Origin: Schistocerca nitens
Lineage: Eukaryota > Arthropoda > Insecta > Orthoptera > Acrididae
Direction: 5' to 3'
Length of the DNA: 64,000 nucleotides
Assembly (NCBI RefSeq): GCF_023898315.1
Contig: NC_064619.1
Location: 500,126,594 to 500,190,593, forward strand
Shown: positions 10,868 to 22,330 of the stretch, one piece after another
How positions within the stretch are numbered: position 1 is the first letter of the stretch
Layout: each line of letters opens with the position of its first letter
Made by a program: the position numbers and the translations under genes
The notes under the pieces: model-generated
What the model saw: only the letters and a program-made list of their open reading frames with translations
Database searches by the model: none
Told to the model about the DNA's origin: nothing

Positions 10868-12053
10868 TACACTGAAGAGAAAAAGAAACTGGTACATCTG
10901 CCAGATATCGTGTAGAGCACGCAGAAGTGCCGTAACATGACGTGGCATGGACTCGGCTAATGTCATAAGTAGTTCTGGAGGGGACTGACAACATGAATCC
11001 TGCAGAGCTGTCCATAAATTCGTAAGAGTACGAGGGGGTGGAGTTCTCTTCTGAACAGCAATTTGCGTGGTATACCCCAATATGCCCAATAATGTTCATG
11101 TGTGGGGAGTTTGGTGGCCAGCGAAAGTGTTTAAACACAGAAGACTGTTCCTGGAGCCACTCTGTAGCAATTCTGGACGTGTGGGATGCTGCTCGAATTG
11201 CCCTAGGAAGTCGGAATGCACAATGGACATGAATAGATGCAGATTATTAGACAGTATGCTTAGGTACGCGTCACCTGTCAGTCGTATTTAGACGTATCAG
11301 GGGTTCCACACCACTCCAACTGCACACGCCCACACCAGTACAGAACCTCCACCAGCTTCAACAGTTCCCTGCTGGCATGCAGGGTCCATGGATTCATGAG
11401 GTTGTCTCCGTACCTGTAGACGTAAATCCGCTCGATACAATTTGAGACGGGACTCCTCCGAACAGGCAACATGTTTTCAGTCATCAACGGTCCAATGTCG
11501 GTGATGAAGGCTGCGGTGAGGCGTAATGCTTCGTGTCGTGCAGTCATCAAGGGTACACCAGTGTGCCTTCGGCTCCGAAAGTCCATATCGATGATGTTTC
11601 GTTGAATCTTGTTGATGGCCCAGCATTGAAATCTGCAGAAATTTGCGGAAGGGTTGCACTTCTGTCACGTTGAAAGATTCAGTCGTCGCTGGACCCGTTC
11701 TTGCAGGATCTTTTTCTGGCCCTAGAGATGTCGGCGATTTGATGTTTTACCGGATTCCTGATATTCACGGCACACTCGAGAAATGATCGTACGGGAATAT
11801 CCCCACTTCATCGCAGCCTCGGAGATGCGTGACCCATCGCTCGTGCGCCGACTACAACACCACGTTCAAACTCACTTAATTCTTGATAACCTGCCATTGT
11901 AGGAGCAGTAACCGATCTAACAACTGCGCCAGACACTTGTCTTGTATACGCGTTCCGACTGCAGCGCCGAATTCTGCCAGTTTAAATATCTCTTTATTTT
12001 AATATGGTAATTTTAATACTCATGCTTGTACCAGTTTCTTTGGCGCTTCAGTA
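10868..12053 (-). mobile_element. Tc1-like element C2
   Basis: Second copy of the C family, minus strand. The ends are inverted: left CACTGAAGAGAAAAAG and AAACTGGTAC, right GTACCAGTTTC and TTGGCGCTTCAGTA, each flanked by TA. About 1.19 kb, without the SINE present in C1. The remnant transposase (pieces 10860-11138 and 11278-11586) shows WPPNSPHMNIIGHI, where the catalytic Glu of IEH is Gly, and several frame breaks. Inactive. Confidence 0.85.
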
Positions 12054-12673
12054 TATATTGACTATTTTACATTAATTTTAAACGTTGCTGACAGCGGCAA
12101 CCGTAAATAGGGTGAATTTTTTCCACCGTGTACTAACTCTAGGGATTGATCGGTAACAAAAGTTATCTAATGAAGTTATGTCTGGGAAAGAGTTATTTCC
12201 ATTCTAGGGACCATTTACTCAGTCACACTTTTTTACAGGGACTGAGATGTAATAGGCGATGTACCAAGCAGCCACAATAACGGCACGCGTGGTTTCCTCC
12301 TAGATGTTGGTACGGTTCCTCATACGTCATGCCCTAGCGCCTTCTCTTGCCATAGTAATTAGTAATGTTGTGTCCGATTCACTTCTCTTGCTGACTCACC
12401 TTGTAGTTAATGTGATACAGCGTTTCACACAATGGTTCTGCTTTCGAATTGAGAGCTTGCCGACATGGTTTTTACTTACAAGGGAACCTCCCCATCGCAC
12501 CCCCCTCAGATTTAGTTATAAATTGACACAGTGGATAGGCCTTGAAAAACTAAACACAGATCAATCGAGAAAACAGGAAGAAGTTGTGTGGAACTATGAA
12601 AAAATAGGCAAAATATACAAACCGAGTAGTCCGTGTGCGAGATAGGCAACATCAAGGACACTCTCAGCTGAGG

Positions 12674-12746
12674 AGCGCCGTGGTCCCGTGGTTAGAGTGA
12701 GCAACTGCGGAACGAGAGGTCCTTGGTTCGAGTCCTCCCGCGAGTG
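12674..12746 (+). other. tRNA-like module in left arm of the foldback element
   Basis: GTGGTTAGAGTG resembles a Pol III A-box, and GGTTCGAGTCC (12725-12735) is a near-consensus B-box about 40 bp downstream. The acceptor ends do not pair well, so it is not called a functional tRNA gene. Confidence 0.6.
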
Positions 12747-13369
12747 AAAAATTTAATTTCTTTATTTTCGCAAAGTTACGATCTGTACGTTCATTCATTG
12801 ACGTCTCTGTTCACTGTAATAAGTTTAGTGTCAGTGTTTTGCGACCGCACCGCAAAACCGTGCGATTAGTAGACGAAAGGCCGTGCCTCTCCAATAGGAA
12901 CCGAAAACATTTGATCGCAAGGTCATAGGTCAACCGATTCCTCCACAGGAAAACACGTCTGATATATTCTTTACGACACTGGTGACGGCATGTGCGTCAC
13001 ATGACAGGAATATGTTGTCGATCCACCTAACTTGGACACTTGGCGAATGGGTAAAAAGATTCTTCTACCTTTCCCGATTTAGGTTTTCTTGTGGATGTGA
13101 TAATCACTCCCAAAAAAGTGATGAAAACATAAGAGTTTGTCACATAAACTGCAAGAAATGAATGCAACAGTTTCACAGTCGCACAGTTTTCCCTGTGCTC
13201 TGTCAAAACATATATTTTTTACATTTTCAAACGTTTCCGTGCGTAGACCGTCAAATCCTGCATATGTCCAAGCAAATCTGAACATGTCCTGGAATTTTGT
13301 GGAGCGAAGTTGATTATGTGTGAGTGCCTGAACTTTGATAATTATCTGAAAATAAAAAATTAAACTTTT

Positions 13370-13442
13370 CACTCGAGAGAAGATTAGAACTAAAGACCTC
13401 TCGTTCCGCAGCTGCTTACGCTAACCACGGGACCACGGCGCT
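13370..13442 (-). other. tRNA-like module in right arm of the foldback element
   Basis: Inverted partner of 12674-12746. The minus strand reads GCCGTGGTCCCGTGGTTAGC, then a decayed B-box (GGTCTTTAGTTCTAATCT). The left copy has kept the better B-box. Confidence 0.55.
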
Positions 13443-14816
13443 CGTAAGCTGACACTTTCCTTGATGTTGCCTACCTTGCGCATGGACTACTCAGTTTGTA
13501 TATTTTGCTTATATTTTTCATAGTTCCACACAACTTCTTCCTGTTTTCTCGATTGATCTGTGTTCAGTTTTTCAAGGCCTATCCTTGTGCCAACTTATAA
13601 CTAAATCTGAGGGAGGTGCGATGGGGATGTTGCCTTGTTAGGGGAAGGCAAATGGCAACGACCGGCAGGCAGTAAGGTTGTATCAGGAGACATATCCCCG
13701 CCGACAACAACCACAGCATTCAATGTTTGCAACAGTGTTTCGCCGTTTGTCTGAGATAGAGTCCTTTGAGGAAGCAGGAAATCACGAACGACGTACCAGA
13801 AATGTTGGGTCATCAGGTTTGGAGTAAAATGTGGTTAACACTGTAAGGTGACCGCCGTGGCAGTACCAGGCAGTTGGCCCGCCAGACGACCGTGTGGAAC
13901 ATTCTCCGCGACAGTTGTTACTATCCTTATAACTTACAGCGTTTACAGAGCTTACTACTGACAGACTTTCCACATCGGAAGCAGTTTTCTCACTGGCTTC
14001 TTCAACAGGCAATCATAATGCCAGGATTCGTGACATCCATCCTATTCACAGATGAGGCCACCTTTGCGCGGAGTGGTATCTTCAACATCCATAACAATCA
14101 TCTGTTCGATAGTGTGCAGAACCGCCATGGTATGATTGCAGCGAATCATCAGCATCGTTGCAGCCTGAATGTGTGCGCCGGGATAATTGGGACCGTACTT
14201 CGGGAGCAGTCTCCCTTTCACGTCGGCTAACAGGCCGGAGGTACCGGCGTTTCTTGCGCATGACTTCGCCTCCCCTGCTCGAAGAAATGCCATTGACGAT
14301 TCGAAGGTTTATGTGTGTTCCAGCCTACTTCGCTTTTAACGACTGAACGTATCTCATTCTTGTCTTCCCTGGTCGATGGATCGGACGAAGGGTGCAGTCG
14401 CATGGCCTGCTCGTTTACCGAATCTCAACCCGCGAGATGGTTACGGGGCCATCTCAAAAGTGTCGTGTATGCAGAGCCCATTCCAGATGTGGAGACACTG
14501 GAGCAGCGTATTCATGCTGCCTTTGACACTGTTCGGGTGCAGTCTGGCCGATGTGAATGTGTGAGACAGAACATGCTACAGCGCACATACACATGCGCTG
14601 AGGCACACGGAAACCATTATCAACACGTACTGTAACTGTGGCTGTATGGTACAGCGGTTATTAGACCACTATCTCTGTAACAATGTATGACTGAATAAAT
14701 GGTCTCTAGCATGGAAACCACGCATTTCTGAACATAAGTTCATTAGACATTTTTTGTTCCATATCCTCTCATCAATCAGTCCCTAGAGTTTCTACACGGT
14801 GGAAAAAAATCACCCT

Positions 14817-15230
14817 GCATATATTACATATGTTTATTGTAAAAACCTTGACCAGGTTTCAATATAACTAAGGGTATCTTCTTCAGAAGGAAAGTCACCT
14901 ATAATGTTTTAAACATATTGTAAAATAGAATAAAACACTAAATACTTTTCAACATTGAAATGGAGTTCAAGGAGTAGAGCTGGTACATAATTTTACTAAC
15001 AACTGAGAAGTGACATTTCACGGTTTACTGTTGATTTAAATGGATGTCAAACTCACCTAGACATTACTTGTTAATGGCAGTGAAAGCCGAAATAGATCTG
15101 TCGTGAAATAAAGACTGATCATTACATTGCAGCTAGTTTTGACTTGCTTTGTAATAATGTCTTTAATTTCATTACGTTCGTAACTCCACGCTCATAACAT
15201 CTACACCGTGATGATCTGACAGAACATCAG
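14817..15230. other. No gene recognised
   Basis: Unique sequence. At 14850-14890 it holds CCAGGTTTCAATAT and TATCTTCTTCAGAA, a single arm of the CGGTTTCGAC/CTTCAGA motif class described at 45649. Confidence 0.4.
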
Positions 15231-15430
15231 GCCGGCCGGAGTGGCCGAGCGGTTCTAGGCGCTTCAGTCTGGAAACGAGCGACCGCTTCGGTCGCAGGTT
15301 CGAATCCTGCCTCGGGCATGGATGTGTGTGATGCCCTTAGGTTAGTTAGGTTTAAGTAGTTCTAAGTTCTAGGGGACTGCTGACGTCAGATGATAAGTCC
15401 CATAGTGCTCAGAGCCATTTGAACCATTGA
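15231..15430 (+). mobile_element. tRNA-headed SINE (family S), copy 3
   Basis: Full length, from GCCGGCCGGAGTGGCCGAGC (A-box) through B-box GGTTCGAATCC to GAACCATTG. Target duplication ACAGAACATCAG at 15219-15230 and 15431-15442. It carries a degraded stretch (GCTGACGTCAGATGATAAG) where others read GATGACCTCAGAAGTTAAG. Confidence 0.95.
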
Positions 15431-15660
15431 ACAGAACATCAGACTTAATGCTGTAACTTAGATTTCAAGAAACCTATCACTGCCGATATGTCATTTGTGT
15501 AGTTTGATTGTATAGAAACCGTACCAAGAACGATATGAATTTGAAAACCTTGTATGTGCCATTGCTCCGAAACGGCATACTTTCATTACACGTAAGTTAC
15601 TATGTGAAACCCACAATGGGGGACTCACGAGCATCCCACTCTGAGCACTAACGAAAGTCG

Positions 15661-15862
15661 CCGGCCGAAGTGGCCGTGCGGTTACAGGCGCTGCAGTCTG
15701 GAACCGCAAGACCGCTACGGTCGCAGGTTCGAATCCTGCCTCGGGCATGGATGTTTGTGATGTCCTTAGGTTAGTTAGGTTTAACTAGTTCTAAGTTCTA
15801 GGGGACTAATGACCACAGCAGTTGAGTCCCATAGTGCTCAGAGCCATTTGAACCATTTTTTA
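15661..15862 (+). mobile_element. tRNA-headed SINE (family S), copy 4
   Basis: Full length, subfamily with CCGGCCGAAGTGGCCGTGCG, GTTTGTGATG and AACTAGTTC. Perfect 14-bp target duplication ACTAACGAAAGTCG at 15647-15660 and 15863-15876. Ends in a six-T run. Confidence 0.96.
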
Positions 15863-15876
15863 ACTAACGAAAGTCG

Positions 15877-17257
15877 ATAGCAGCTCCTCTGCCTTCGATG
15901 TAGCCTGTGACGTCAAACTGACGTCAGATGTACATGAAGCCTTGTGAAATTAGTGTTACCCAACACTGACAAAGTGGTGGAAGACACAGTGGGCGCATGG
16001 GACGAGGCGCTGGGAGAATATGGACTTGCCAAAATTCGTGCTACTCCCAAATGTGATATTACGTTTGCCTGGCAGTGCGTAAAAAAAAGTGCATAGCGTT
16101 GTGGACATTGTACACATGCAGGCAAACTGTATTAATTACGGTGGAGTGTGGTACCATAGATCGATGTCAGCCCCACCAGCCTCTCACAATCTCCAACGGA
16201 ATCGCACGTTTTCGATAGACGCCCATAGTGGTCGCGTGGTGACCCAGTGGATCCAATGATACACGCCTGCTGAGCCACACCTTCAGCGGTCCAGATTACA
16301 AGCGCACTCTGCCGCCGCGATGCAGGATGGCAGCTGCACGGCACAGTCTCAGTCGAAGTCTGGCAGTCTTAGTCAGCCTTTGACAGTTTGAATGTGCATC
16401 AGCAGTGAGAGCTTCACACTGCTTAATGTAATATTTGGACTGTTAAGCTGTTCGTTCTTTTTTTTTTAAGTTTCTTCACAGTGCTTGGAGGAAGCTACAG
16501 GTTGACTAAAACTTCTGTTTACTGTATTTACTTGCTCGCTACTCATTTCTGCTCCTATCTAGTTTCTCTACAGCAACAGATGTTTTACCAGTCTATAGAA
16601 CACCTGTCCTTATCACTGTGCACAAAGTAGTACATAACATGAAGAACGATGCGCCACCTTAAAGAGGGGAAAAAGACGTCTCAGCAGGTATGTAGATAGA
16701 GTACATAAGTGATATGTGTAATTAGTTGCAGGGCCGATGAGGCTTCAATAACGATTTTCCTGTAAATATTTAATGACACTTGCAATTCTGTTTCCACAAA
16801 AGTGATGGACACATCAGATTAAAGTGCTCATCGATATGCATGGAACGAGGTATTTATATGCTTGATTGTACATGTAATTAACCATTGAGAGGCAGTTAAA
16901 TCACACACGTAATTAACGTCAATTCAGTGAATCAATGAAAACATTTACACTATCAGCATTGCAGTTATTGGCAAACTTATAGACACAGTGTTTAGATCAT
17001 AATTTTTTCATATTTAATTTTCAATTTTATTTAACTGCTCAGAATTTTGTGTAGTCACACCTGTAGTTTAAATTAAGTTAACGATACGTGAATTTAGATT
17101 GCAGCAGTGGAGAGAGAAAGTAATTTCGTGTGAGATAAACATGCCATACATGTATGTAAGATGATTATTCGAGGCACGGTGAGCGAATACTGAAAACTGA
17201 TCACAGCAATTAAAACACGTAATTATTCAACTTAGATTTGTGCAAATACTACTTCAA
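15877..17257. other. No gene recognised; paired CRE-like sites
   Basis: Unique sequence with two perfect TGACGTCA palindromes at 15908-15915 and 15919-15926. Open frames up to 70 codons have no recognised domain. The AT content rises after 16700. Confidence 0.4.
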
Positions 17258-17438
17258 AAATGGTTCAGATGGCTCTGAGCACTATGGGACATCAGTCCCC
17301 GAGAATTTAGAACTACTTAAACCTAACCTAAGGACATCACGCACATCCATGCCCGAGGCAGGATTCGAGACTGTGACCGTAGCGGTCGCGCGGTTCCAGA
17401 CTATAGCGCCTAGAACCGCTCGGCCACTCCGGCCGGCA
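17258..17438 (-). mobile_element. tRNA-headed SINE (family S), copy 5
   Basis: Minus copy from AATGGTTCAGATGGCTC to CGGCCACTCCGGCCGGC. Lacks part of the middle (GGGACATCAGTCCCC instead of the usual longer spacer). The target duplication is short or decayed (ACTT). Confidence 0.9.
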
Positions 17439-18035
17439 CTTATTTAGTGTAATATGTCAATTTAGTCAGGTTTTTAGCGTGTTTATAATAACGCTTCTAG
17501 ATTTAAGAAGGTATTTCTGTGTAAAATGGTTAAAAAAGACTGGTGATTTCTCTATCACGTTTAATGACGTGGGTTCTTCGAATTTCCGGCACATGAGGGA
17601 CAAACATATAAAAGGCGGTTGCTATGTTGCATCTTTTTCTGTTGCTTGGACGGAGATGAACAAGCAGGAGCTATGCTGGTCTGGGCGGTGTCCTTGCCAC
17701 ACGTGTTCGAGAACATGGAAGTTTTCCGAGACACCACTTACAACACTTTGAAATATTTTGCACAGGGTATAATTAATTTGTAGTGGTCAACACCTGGAAG
17801 TATTAAGATTGATTTTCGGTGAAACATGATTTTCGTGTGTTTAGCTGATTCGGATTTAGAGTGATCTCGTCCTGAGCTAGAATGTAACTCAATCTGCTTA
17901 GTGGGGGTCTGATTATTTTAGGGCTGATCGACATTTAGAATCGTTTATCAGACTTCCATTTATTGTGCATAATCTTAACCTGATCATAGATCAATTTTCA
18001 GCTGTGAATACATGTACTGTTATAACTTATTTAAA
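17439..18035. other. No gene recognised
   Basis: AT-rich; one 90-codon plus-strand open frame at 17479-17751 without a recognised domain. Confidence 0.4.
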
Positions 18036-19441
18036 TATACACACATCAACAAAACTACCTAGACATTGGCTGTGGATATCGTACCACAAACACTGTCCCT
18101 TTGACTGTCAGAGATGTCACTAAACCCGCCCAAAGATGTAAAAACCGTGCATGAGCAGCGAGTGTTAGACGGAGGGGGTCCGACAGCCGATCAGTTCCAT
18201 TTCACCAGGAAGAAGATACACGGCTCGTGTTGTCAGTAGTTCAACCATACCTAGACGGTCAATACCGCGGTTCCATCGCTTCCGCATTGTTACTTTATGT
18301 TAGGAAGGACTCTCTACAAGGGAGTTGTCCAGGCGTCTCGGAGTGAACCAAAGCGATGTTGTTCGGATATGGAGGAGATACAGAGAGACAGGAATTGTGG
18401 TTGGCATACCTCGCTCACGCCACCCAAGGGCTACTACTGCAGTGGATGACCGCTACCTACGGATTATGGCTAGGAGGAACCATGACAGCAACGCCACCAT
18501 GTTGAATAATGCTTTTCGTGCAGCCACAGGATGTCGTGTTACGACTCAAACTGTGCGCAATAGGCTGCATGAGGCGCAACTTCACTCCCGACGTCAGTGG
18601 CGAGGTCCATATTTGCAACCACGACACCATGCAGTGTGGTACACATGGGCCCAACAACATGCCGAATGGACCGCTGAGAATTGGCATCACGTTCTCTTCA
18701 CCGATGAGTGTCGCATATGTCTTCAACCAGACAATCGTCGGAGACATGTTTGCAGGCAATCCGGTCAGGCTGAACGCCTTAGACACACTGTCCAGCGAGT
18801 ACAGCAAGGTGGAGGTGCCCTGCTGTTTTTGGTGGCATTATTTGGGGCCGACGTACGGCGCTGGTGGTCATGGAAGGCGCCGTAATGGCTGTACGAAACG
18901 TGAATACCATCCTCTGACCGATAGTGCAACCATATCGACAGCATATTGGCGAGGCATTCGTCTTCATGGACGACAATTCGCTCCCCCCATCTTGCACTTC
19001 TTGTGAATGACTTCCTTCAGGATAACGACATCGCTCGACTAGAGTGGCCAGCATGTTCTCCAGACATGAACCCTATCGAACGTGCCTCGGATAGATTGGA
19101 AAGGGCTGTTTATGGACGACGTGACCCACAAACCACTCTGAGGGATCTACGCCCAATTGCCGTTGAGGAGTGGGACTATCTGGACCAACAGTACTTTGGT
19201 GGACTTGTGGATAGTATGCCACGACGAATAGAGGCATGCATCAATCCAAGAGGACGTGCTACTGGGTATTAAAGGTACCAGTGTGTACAGCAATCTGGAC
19301 AACCACCTCTGAAGGTCTCGCTGTATGGTGTTAGAACATGCAATGTGTGTTTTTCATGAGCAATAAAAAGGATCTTTACTCACAGGCTCCGGATCTCTCG
19401 GAACCGAGGTGATACCAAACTTTTTTTATATGTGTGTATAT
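18036..19441 (+). mobile_element. Tc1-like element J
   Basis: About 1.4 kb between TA-rich ends with terminal repeats ATACACACATCAA (left) and TATATGTGTGTAT (right, inverted). Encodes the transposase pseudogene at 18325-19272. Confidence 0.8.
18325..19272 (+). pseudogene. Tc1-like transposase of element J, two frameshifts
   Basis: Reads SRRLGVNQSDVVRIWRRYRE (helix-turn-helix), GIPRSRHPRATT (basic linker), a second helix-turn-helix around VTTQTVRNRLHE, then HHVLFTDECRICLQPD (first catalytic Asp, about 18700). After about 18830 the family frame shifts; in the new frame EAFVFMDDNS (second Asp, 18969) is intact. The first frame resumes near 18985 with LARLEWPACSPDMNPIERA (written IEHA in most relatives; Glu kept) and the C-terminus DSMPRRIEACINPRG ending TGY at 19272. 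All three acidic residues survive, so this copy lost function mainly by two small indels. Family length about 340 residues. Confidence 0.88.
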
Positions 19442-22330
19442 AGTGAGGTTACAAACTACTGTACTTGTGGCTCAATCTACTTTAAATTTGCTTACCAAAA
19501 GAGACTAGTTAATCACTAGTCTGCATTTTAACGTTGTAACGAAGCTGGATTAGCTGTTAATATTCAACTTTAAAAATTGTAGAGTGTCTTCAGCCCAACA
19601 TTTATTCTGATTTATACACTGTGGAAAATAATTATTTTTATTTAATAAAGCATCACGTACAGTTACAGCATCCCCTATGACGATGACAGAGCTGACCAGT
19701 TAACCAAAACTGAACGTGTCACAATAATCAGTTAACCAATAACCAGTTTCAACCACCACAGACCATCTACAGATCAAGAATGAAGTGGTAAATAAAAATG
19801 ATGAAATGGAAATAAACCAAAATCTGAAATAAATTTAAAATAAAGATAACAGAATAAAATTAACTACAGCATTGCTGGAATTTTACATTCTTGAGCTCGA
19901 CTAAAACTGTCGTATTGTGTTATGGTCAAACTACAGCAATGCAAATGAGCAGCACACAGCCAACAGGATTACAAACATAACTGTAACTCATTAGTTGGTT
20001 AACAACCATATAATCAATTTTTTTTGCAATATTTCACCACGTGTCACCAACAAATGCAACTGTAATGCTCTTTTCTGCCCTACGCATATATGGTAACACA
20101 ATATGGGATTCTGATTACGTACTTTCCATTTGCTAATTTTTATCTGGCAGTATGCTGCCTTGTCAGTCTTACACTGAAGTAATAACGTATATTTGCTATG
20201 GTGATTATATTCTGCCATTTTAATTTTGATGCCACTTCTGTATCTCTAGTTTCTATTCTTATATTTACCATTTAATTCTAGATAAGAAAGGCCACTGGTG
20301 GCTTTAATCGGTTCTTGAGTTACTAATTAATAAGCATCTGTGAAAACTATATCGTAGTAGGTCTCGTACATAATATCAGACCAACACACAAGCTTCAGCA
20401 CGCCTAGGAACACTAAGACAAAGATTATTACCGTTTGCAGAATATGGCTTATCTTCAAGGCTGGGTGTAAAATGGTTGAATACATAGTATGCGACTACTC
20501 TTAGATATTCTGGATGTAGCGTCGCAGACCAATCCTTTCAAGGAGAACTGCACGTTCTTTGCCATTTTCGTTCGTTAATAATACATTGCAGACGTCAAAT
20601 TATGGAATTCAGGTGGTCCCTCAAAATCGATGTGGCAGACTGCATCGGTGTGAAAATTTTTACTTGTGGTGACAAAGAATAACAATTACTTTACTTAAAA
20701 TGTAAGCGATCACGTTCCCACAGACGTCTTTATGCACAAAATTACGTCTAGTCTTCGTATTCGTCCCATGCACTAGTAATAACTTACTGTGAAGCGAAGA
20801 AGTTGAGTTCTCCCCAGATTTTCAGAGGATTTGTATCATTCTGCCTTCCAAAGAGGCTCACCTGAAACAGTAGGAAACAGAGATTAAGTGTATGTTTTTA
20901 AGGCTTTTCCAATACCATTTACAAAATTTAAGGCTTTTGCATTACTAATTACAAAATTTTTAATTCCTTAGTGTTTATCGTTATTGGGCTGCAATGCGTT
21001 ACTCACTGACCAGCTTATGGAATACTGCGCAGAATTTCTAGGCTGTTGACTTACCACGATCAGATGAAATCCCTGGCAGATGTTTCATGGTTTGACTACG
21101 AAACCAGGATGCGGAATGCAATGCAGCAGCCACAATACGTAGGGAATGTGTGGATGAATTATGAGGCACAAACACGCCTATTTAAACAACAATCAAAGAC
21201 CTTTCGTTCTTCTCACAGTAGAAAGTCTCCATCACTGAAGTACAGCATTGAAAAAAATATATAAGATGAAAAGGAAACATTCATATTTATTCCTCATCTT
21301 TGTCCATCTGAAGTGATGTGGTCAAAAAATTACAAAATTCGAACCGTCTTATTCTTCTGCGTTCTGGGCTTTCGTCAATAGTGAGCAAAATGAGGTGCTA
21401 CAATTGTTTCACTTGCGATGTTAATCTGTGGGAACAATTCGGATTACACATCCATTTCTCTATAGATTCTCCGGTACAGAAAATAAAAAGTTACACATAA
21501 TTCTGTTCAAGTTAATTCCACTGACATTTGGAATTAGCATAAGTCAACGGTTTGTAATTTTTATAATCAGAAGTAGTTTGCTAGGAGGACCGAGTGTCAG
21601 TTCATCTGATCTAACTGTAAAAGTTTTCTTATATCACGTACGTTTCCTGAAAAGCGTAAGTTGACGCTAAAGCATTGTCATTCGCCGCCGTGAATGGCTG
21701 TGATGAGTGTGTGTTATGTACAGTGTCGTGTTTGTGCCTCTTTAGAATAAAAACGGAATGAAGGAGTGGGCTGTATTTCTGGAGGGCATAGAACATTAAA
21801 CAGACCGTAGTTTAGCGTCCTTCCTCGTTCGGCATTCTTCCATCAGGAGCGTCTAATGCCTCCTGTCTACTGTTTTAGACATCGTAGGGTAATCTGAAAT
21901 TTAAATCGAAATATTGCCGTATATATTCTGGCAGAATATGTTTTTCGACTTCGGGTTTCGAAATACTGTGTACCTGAAAGTTTTAAAAATTCACAACGGC
22001 GTCTTCCACTTCGTCCAGCTACAGAACATTACTGTTTTGAGTATTTCATTAACTCCTCTATCAGCTACTCTACCAACAAATAGCAGTTTGTTAAAATTTG
22101 CAGACATTTTTATTCAACTGCTACTCAGATTTAGCTTTATTAGACATACAAGAAAAAAATGTTTTTTTTTTATCTGGATGTTTCATTTGTTTGTACTGAA
22201 CACTATTCATCTATTAATACTAGGGATCTCCTATGATCTATAGGCATAATTAAATAATTTCATTTACTTACGATGCCAAACTTGAATAGGTAAAACTTGT
22301 TTTTTACACACAGATAAACAATTAAGCTGA
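19442..22330. other. No gene recognised
   Basis: The longest stretch here without a recognised element, about 2.9 kb and AT-rich. Open frames reach 109 codons (21914-22243, plus) but are rich in Phe/Leu/Ile, as expected of AT-rich noise, and show no domain. It could be intron or ancient repeat. Confidence 0.45.

Larger units (their letters stand above)
12479..13637. mobile_element. Foldback element with tRNA-like modules in both arms
   Basis: A 1159-bp element flanked by TTA (12476-12478 and 13638-13640), tips CAAGG and CCTTG. The inverted arms are about 300 bp (12479-12790 against 13330-13637), e.g. TCAGATTTAGTTATAA and its complement, and GATCAATCGAGAAAACAGGA and its complement. A 3-bp TTA/TAA duplication is the habit of PIF/Harbinger elements, so a non-autonomous Harbinger relative is the best guess, but no transposase is present to prove it. 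The inner 13079-13372 open frame (minus, 97 codons) has no recognised domain. Inserted within the transposase coding sequence of element E. Confidence 0.8.
12432..14635 (+). pseudogene. Transposase of element E, interrupted
   Basis: The N-terminus ELADMVFTY (about 12450-12478) is cut by the foldback element. Coding resumes at 13641 in the matching frame as ANGNDRQAVRLYQETYP and FATVFRRLSE, an N-terminal helix-turn-helix of the type often linked to arthropod DDE transposases. Later pieces in other frames: LFTDEATFARSG (first catalytic Asp, about 14045), SLNVCAGIIGTVLREQSPF, LPNLNPRDGYGAISK (a degraded SPDLNPxDF third-Asp motif) and the C-terminal IHAAFDTVRVQSGRCE and AEAHGNHYQHVL ending near 14635. 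Several frameshifts occur besides the insertion. Dead. Confidence 0.82.
12108..14816 (+). mobile_element. IS630/Tc1/mariner-superfamily element E, split by a foldback insertion
   Basis: Inverted ends: the left end contains TTTTTTCCACCGTGTA and CTCTAGGGATTGAT (12116-12150); the right end is its complement, ATCAATCAGTCCCTAGAG and ACACGGTGGAAAAAAA (14771-14808). The tips are GGGTGA and TCACCC. Without the 1.16-kb insertion at 12479-13637 the element would be about 1.55 kb, normal for the superfamily. Confidence 0.85.

Noticed and set aside
15231..15305. tRNA(Leu/Ser)-like sequence with A- and B-boxes
   Set aside because: It is the head of a SINE repeated 17 times with target duplications. The anticodon arm and acceptor pairing are not tRNA-like, so it is not called a tRNA gene.
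18457..18807. 116-codon minus-strand open frame
   Set aside because: Antisense shadow of the J transposase.
21914..22243. 109-codon open frame rich in Phe, Leu and Ile, possible membrane protein
   Set aside because: Composition is what AT-rich DNA gives by chance; no domain, splice context or conservation can be shown.
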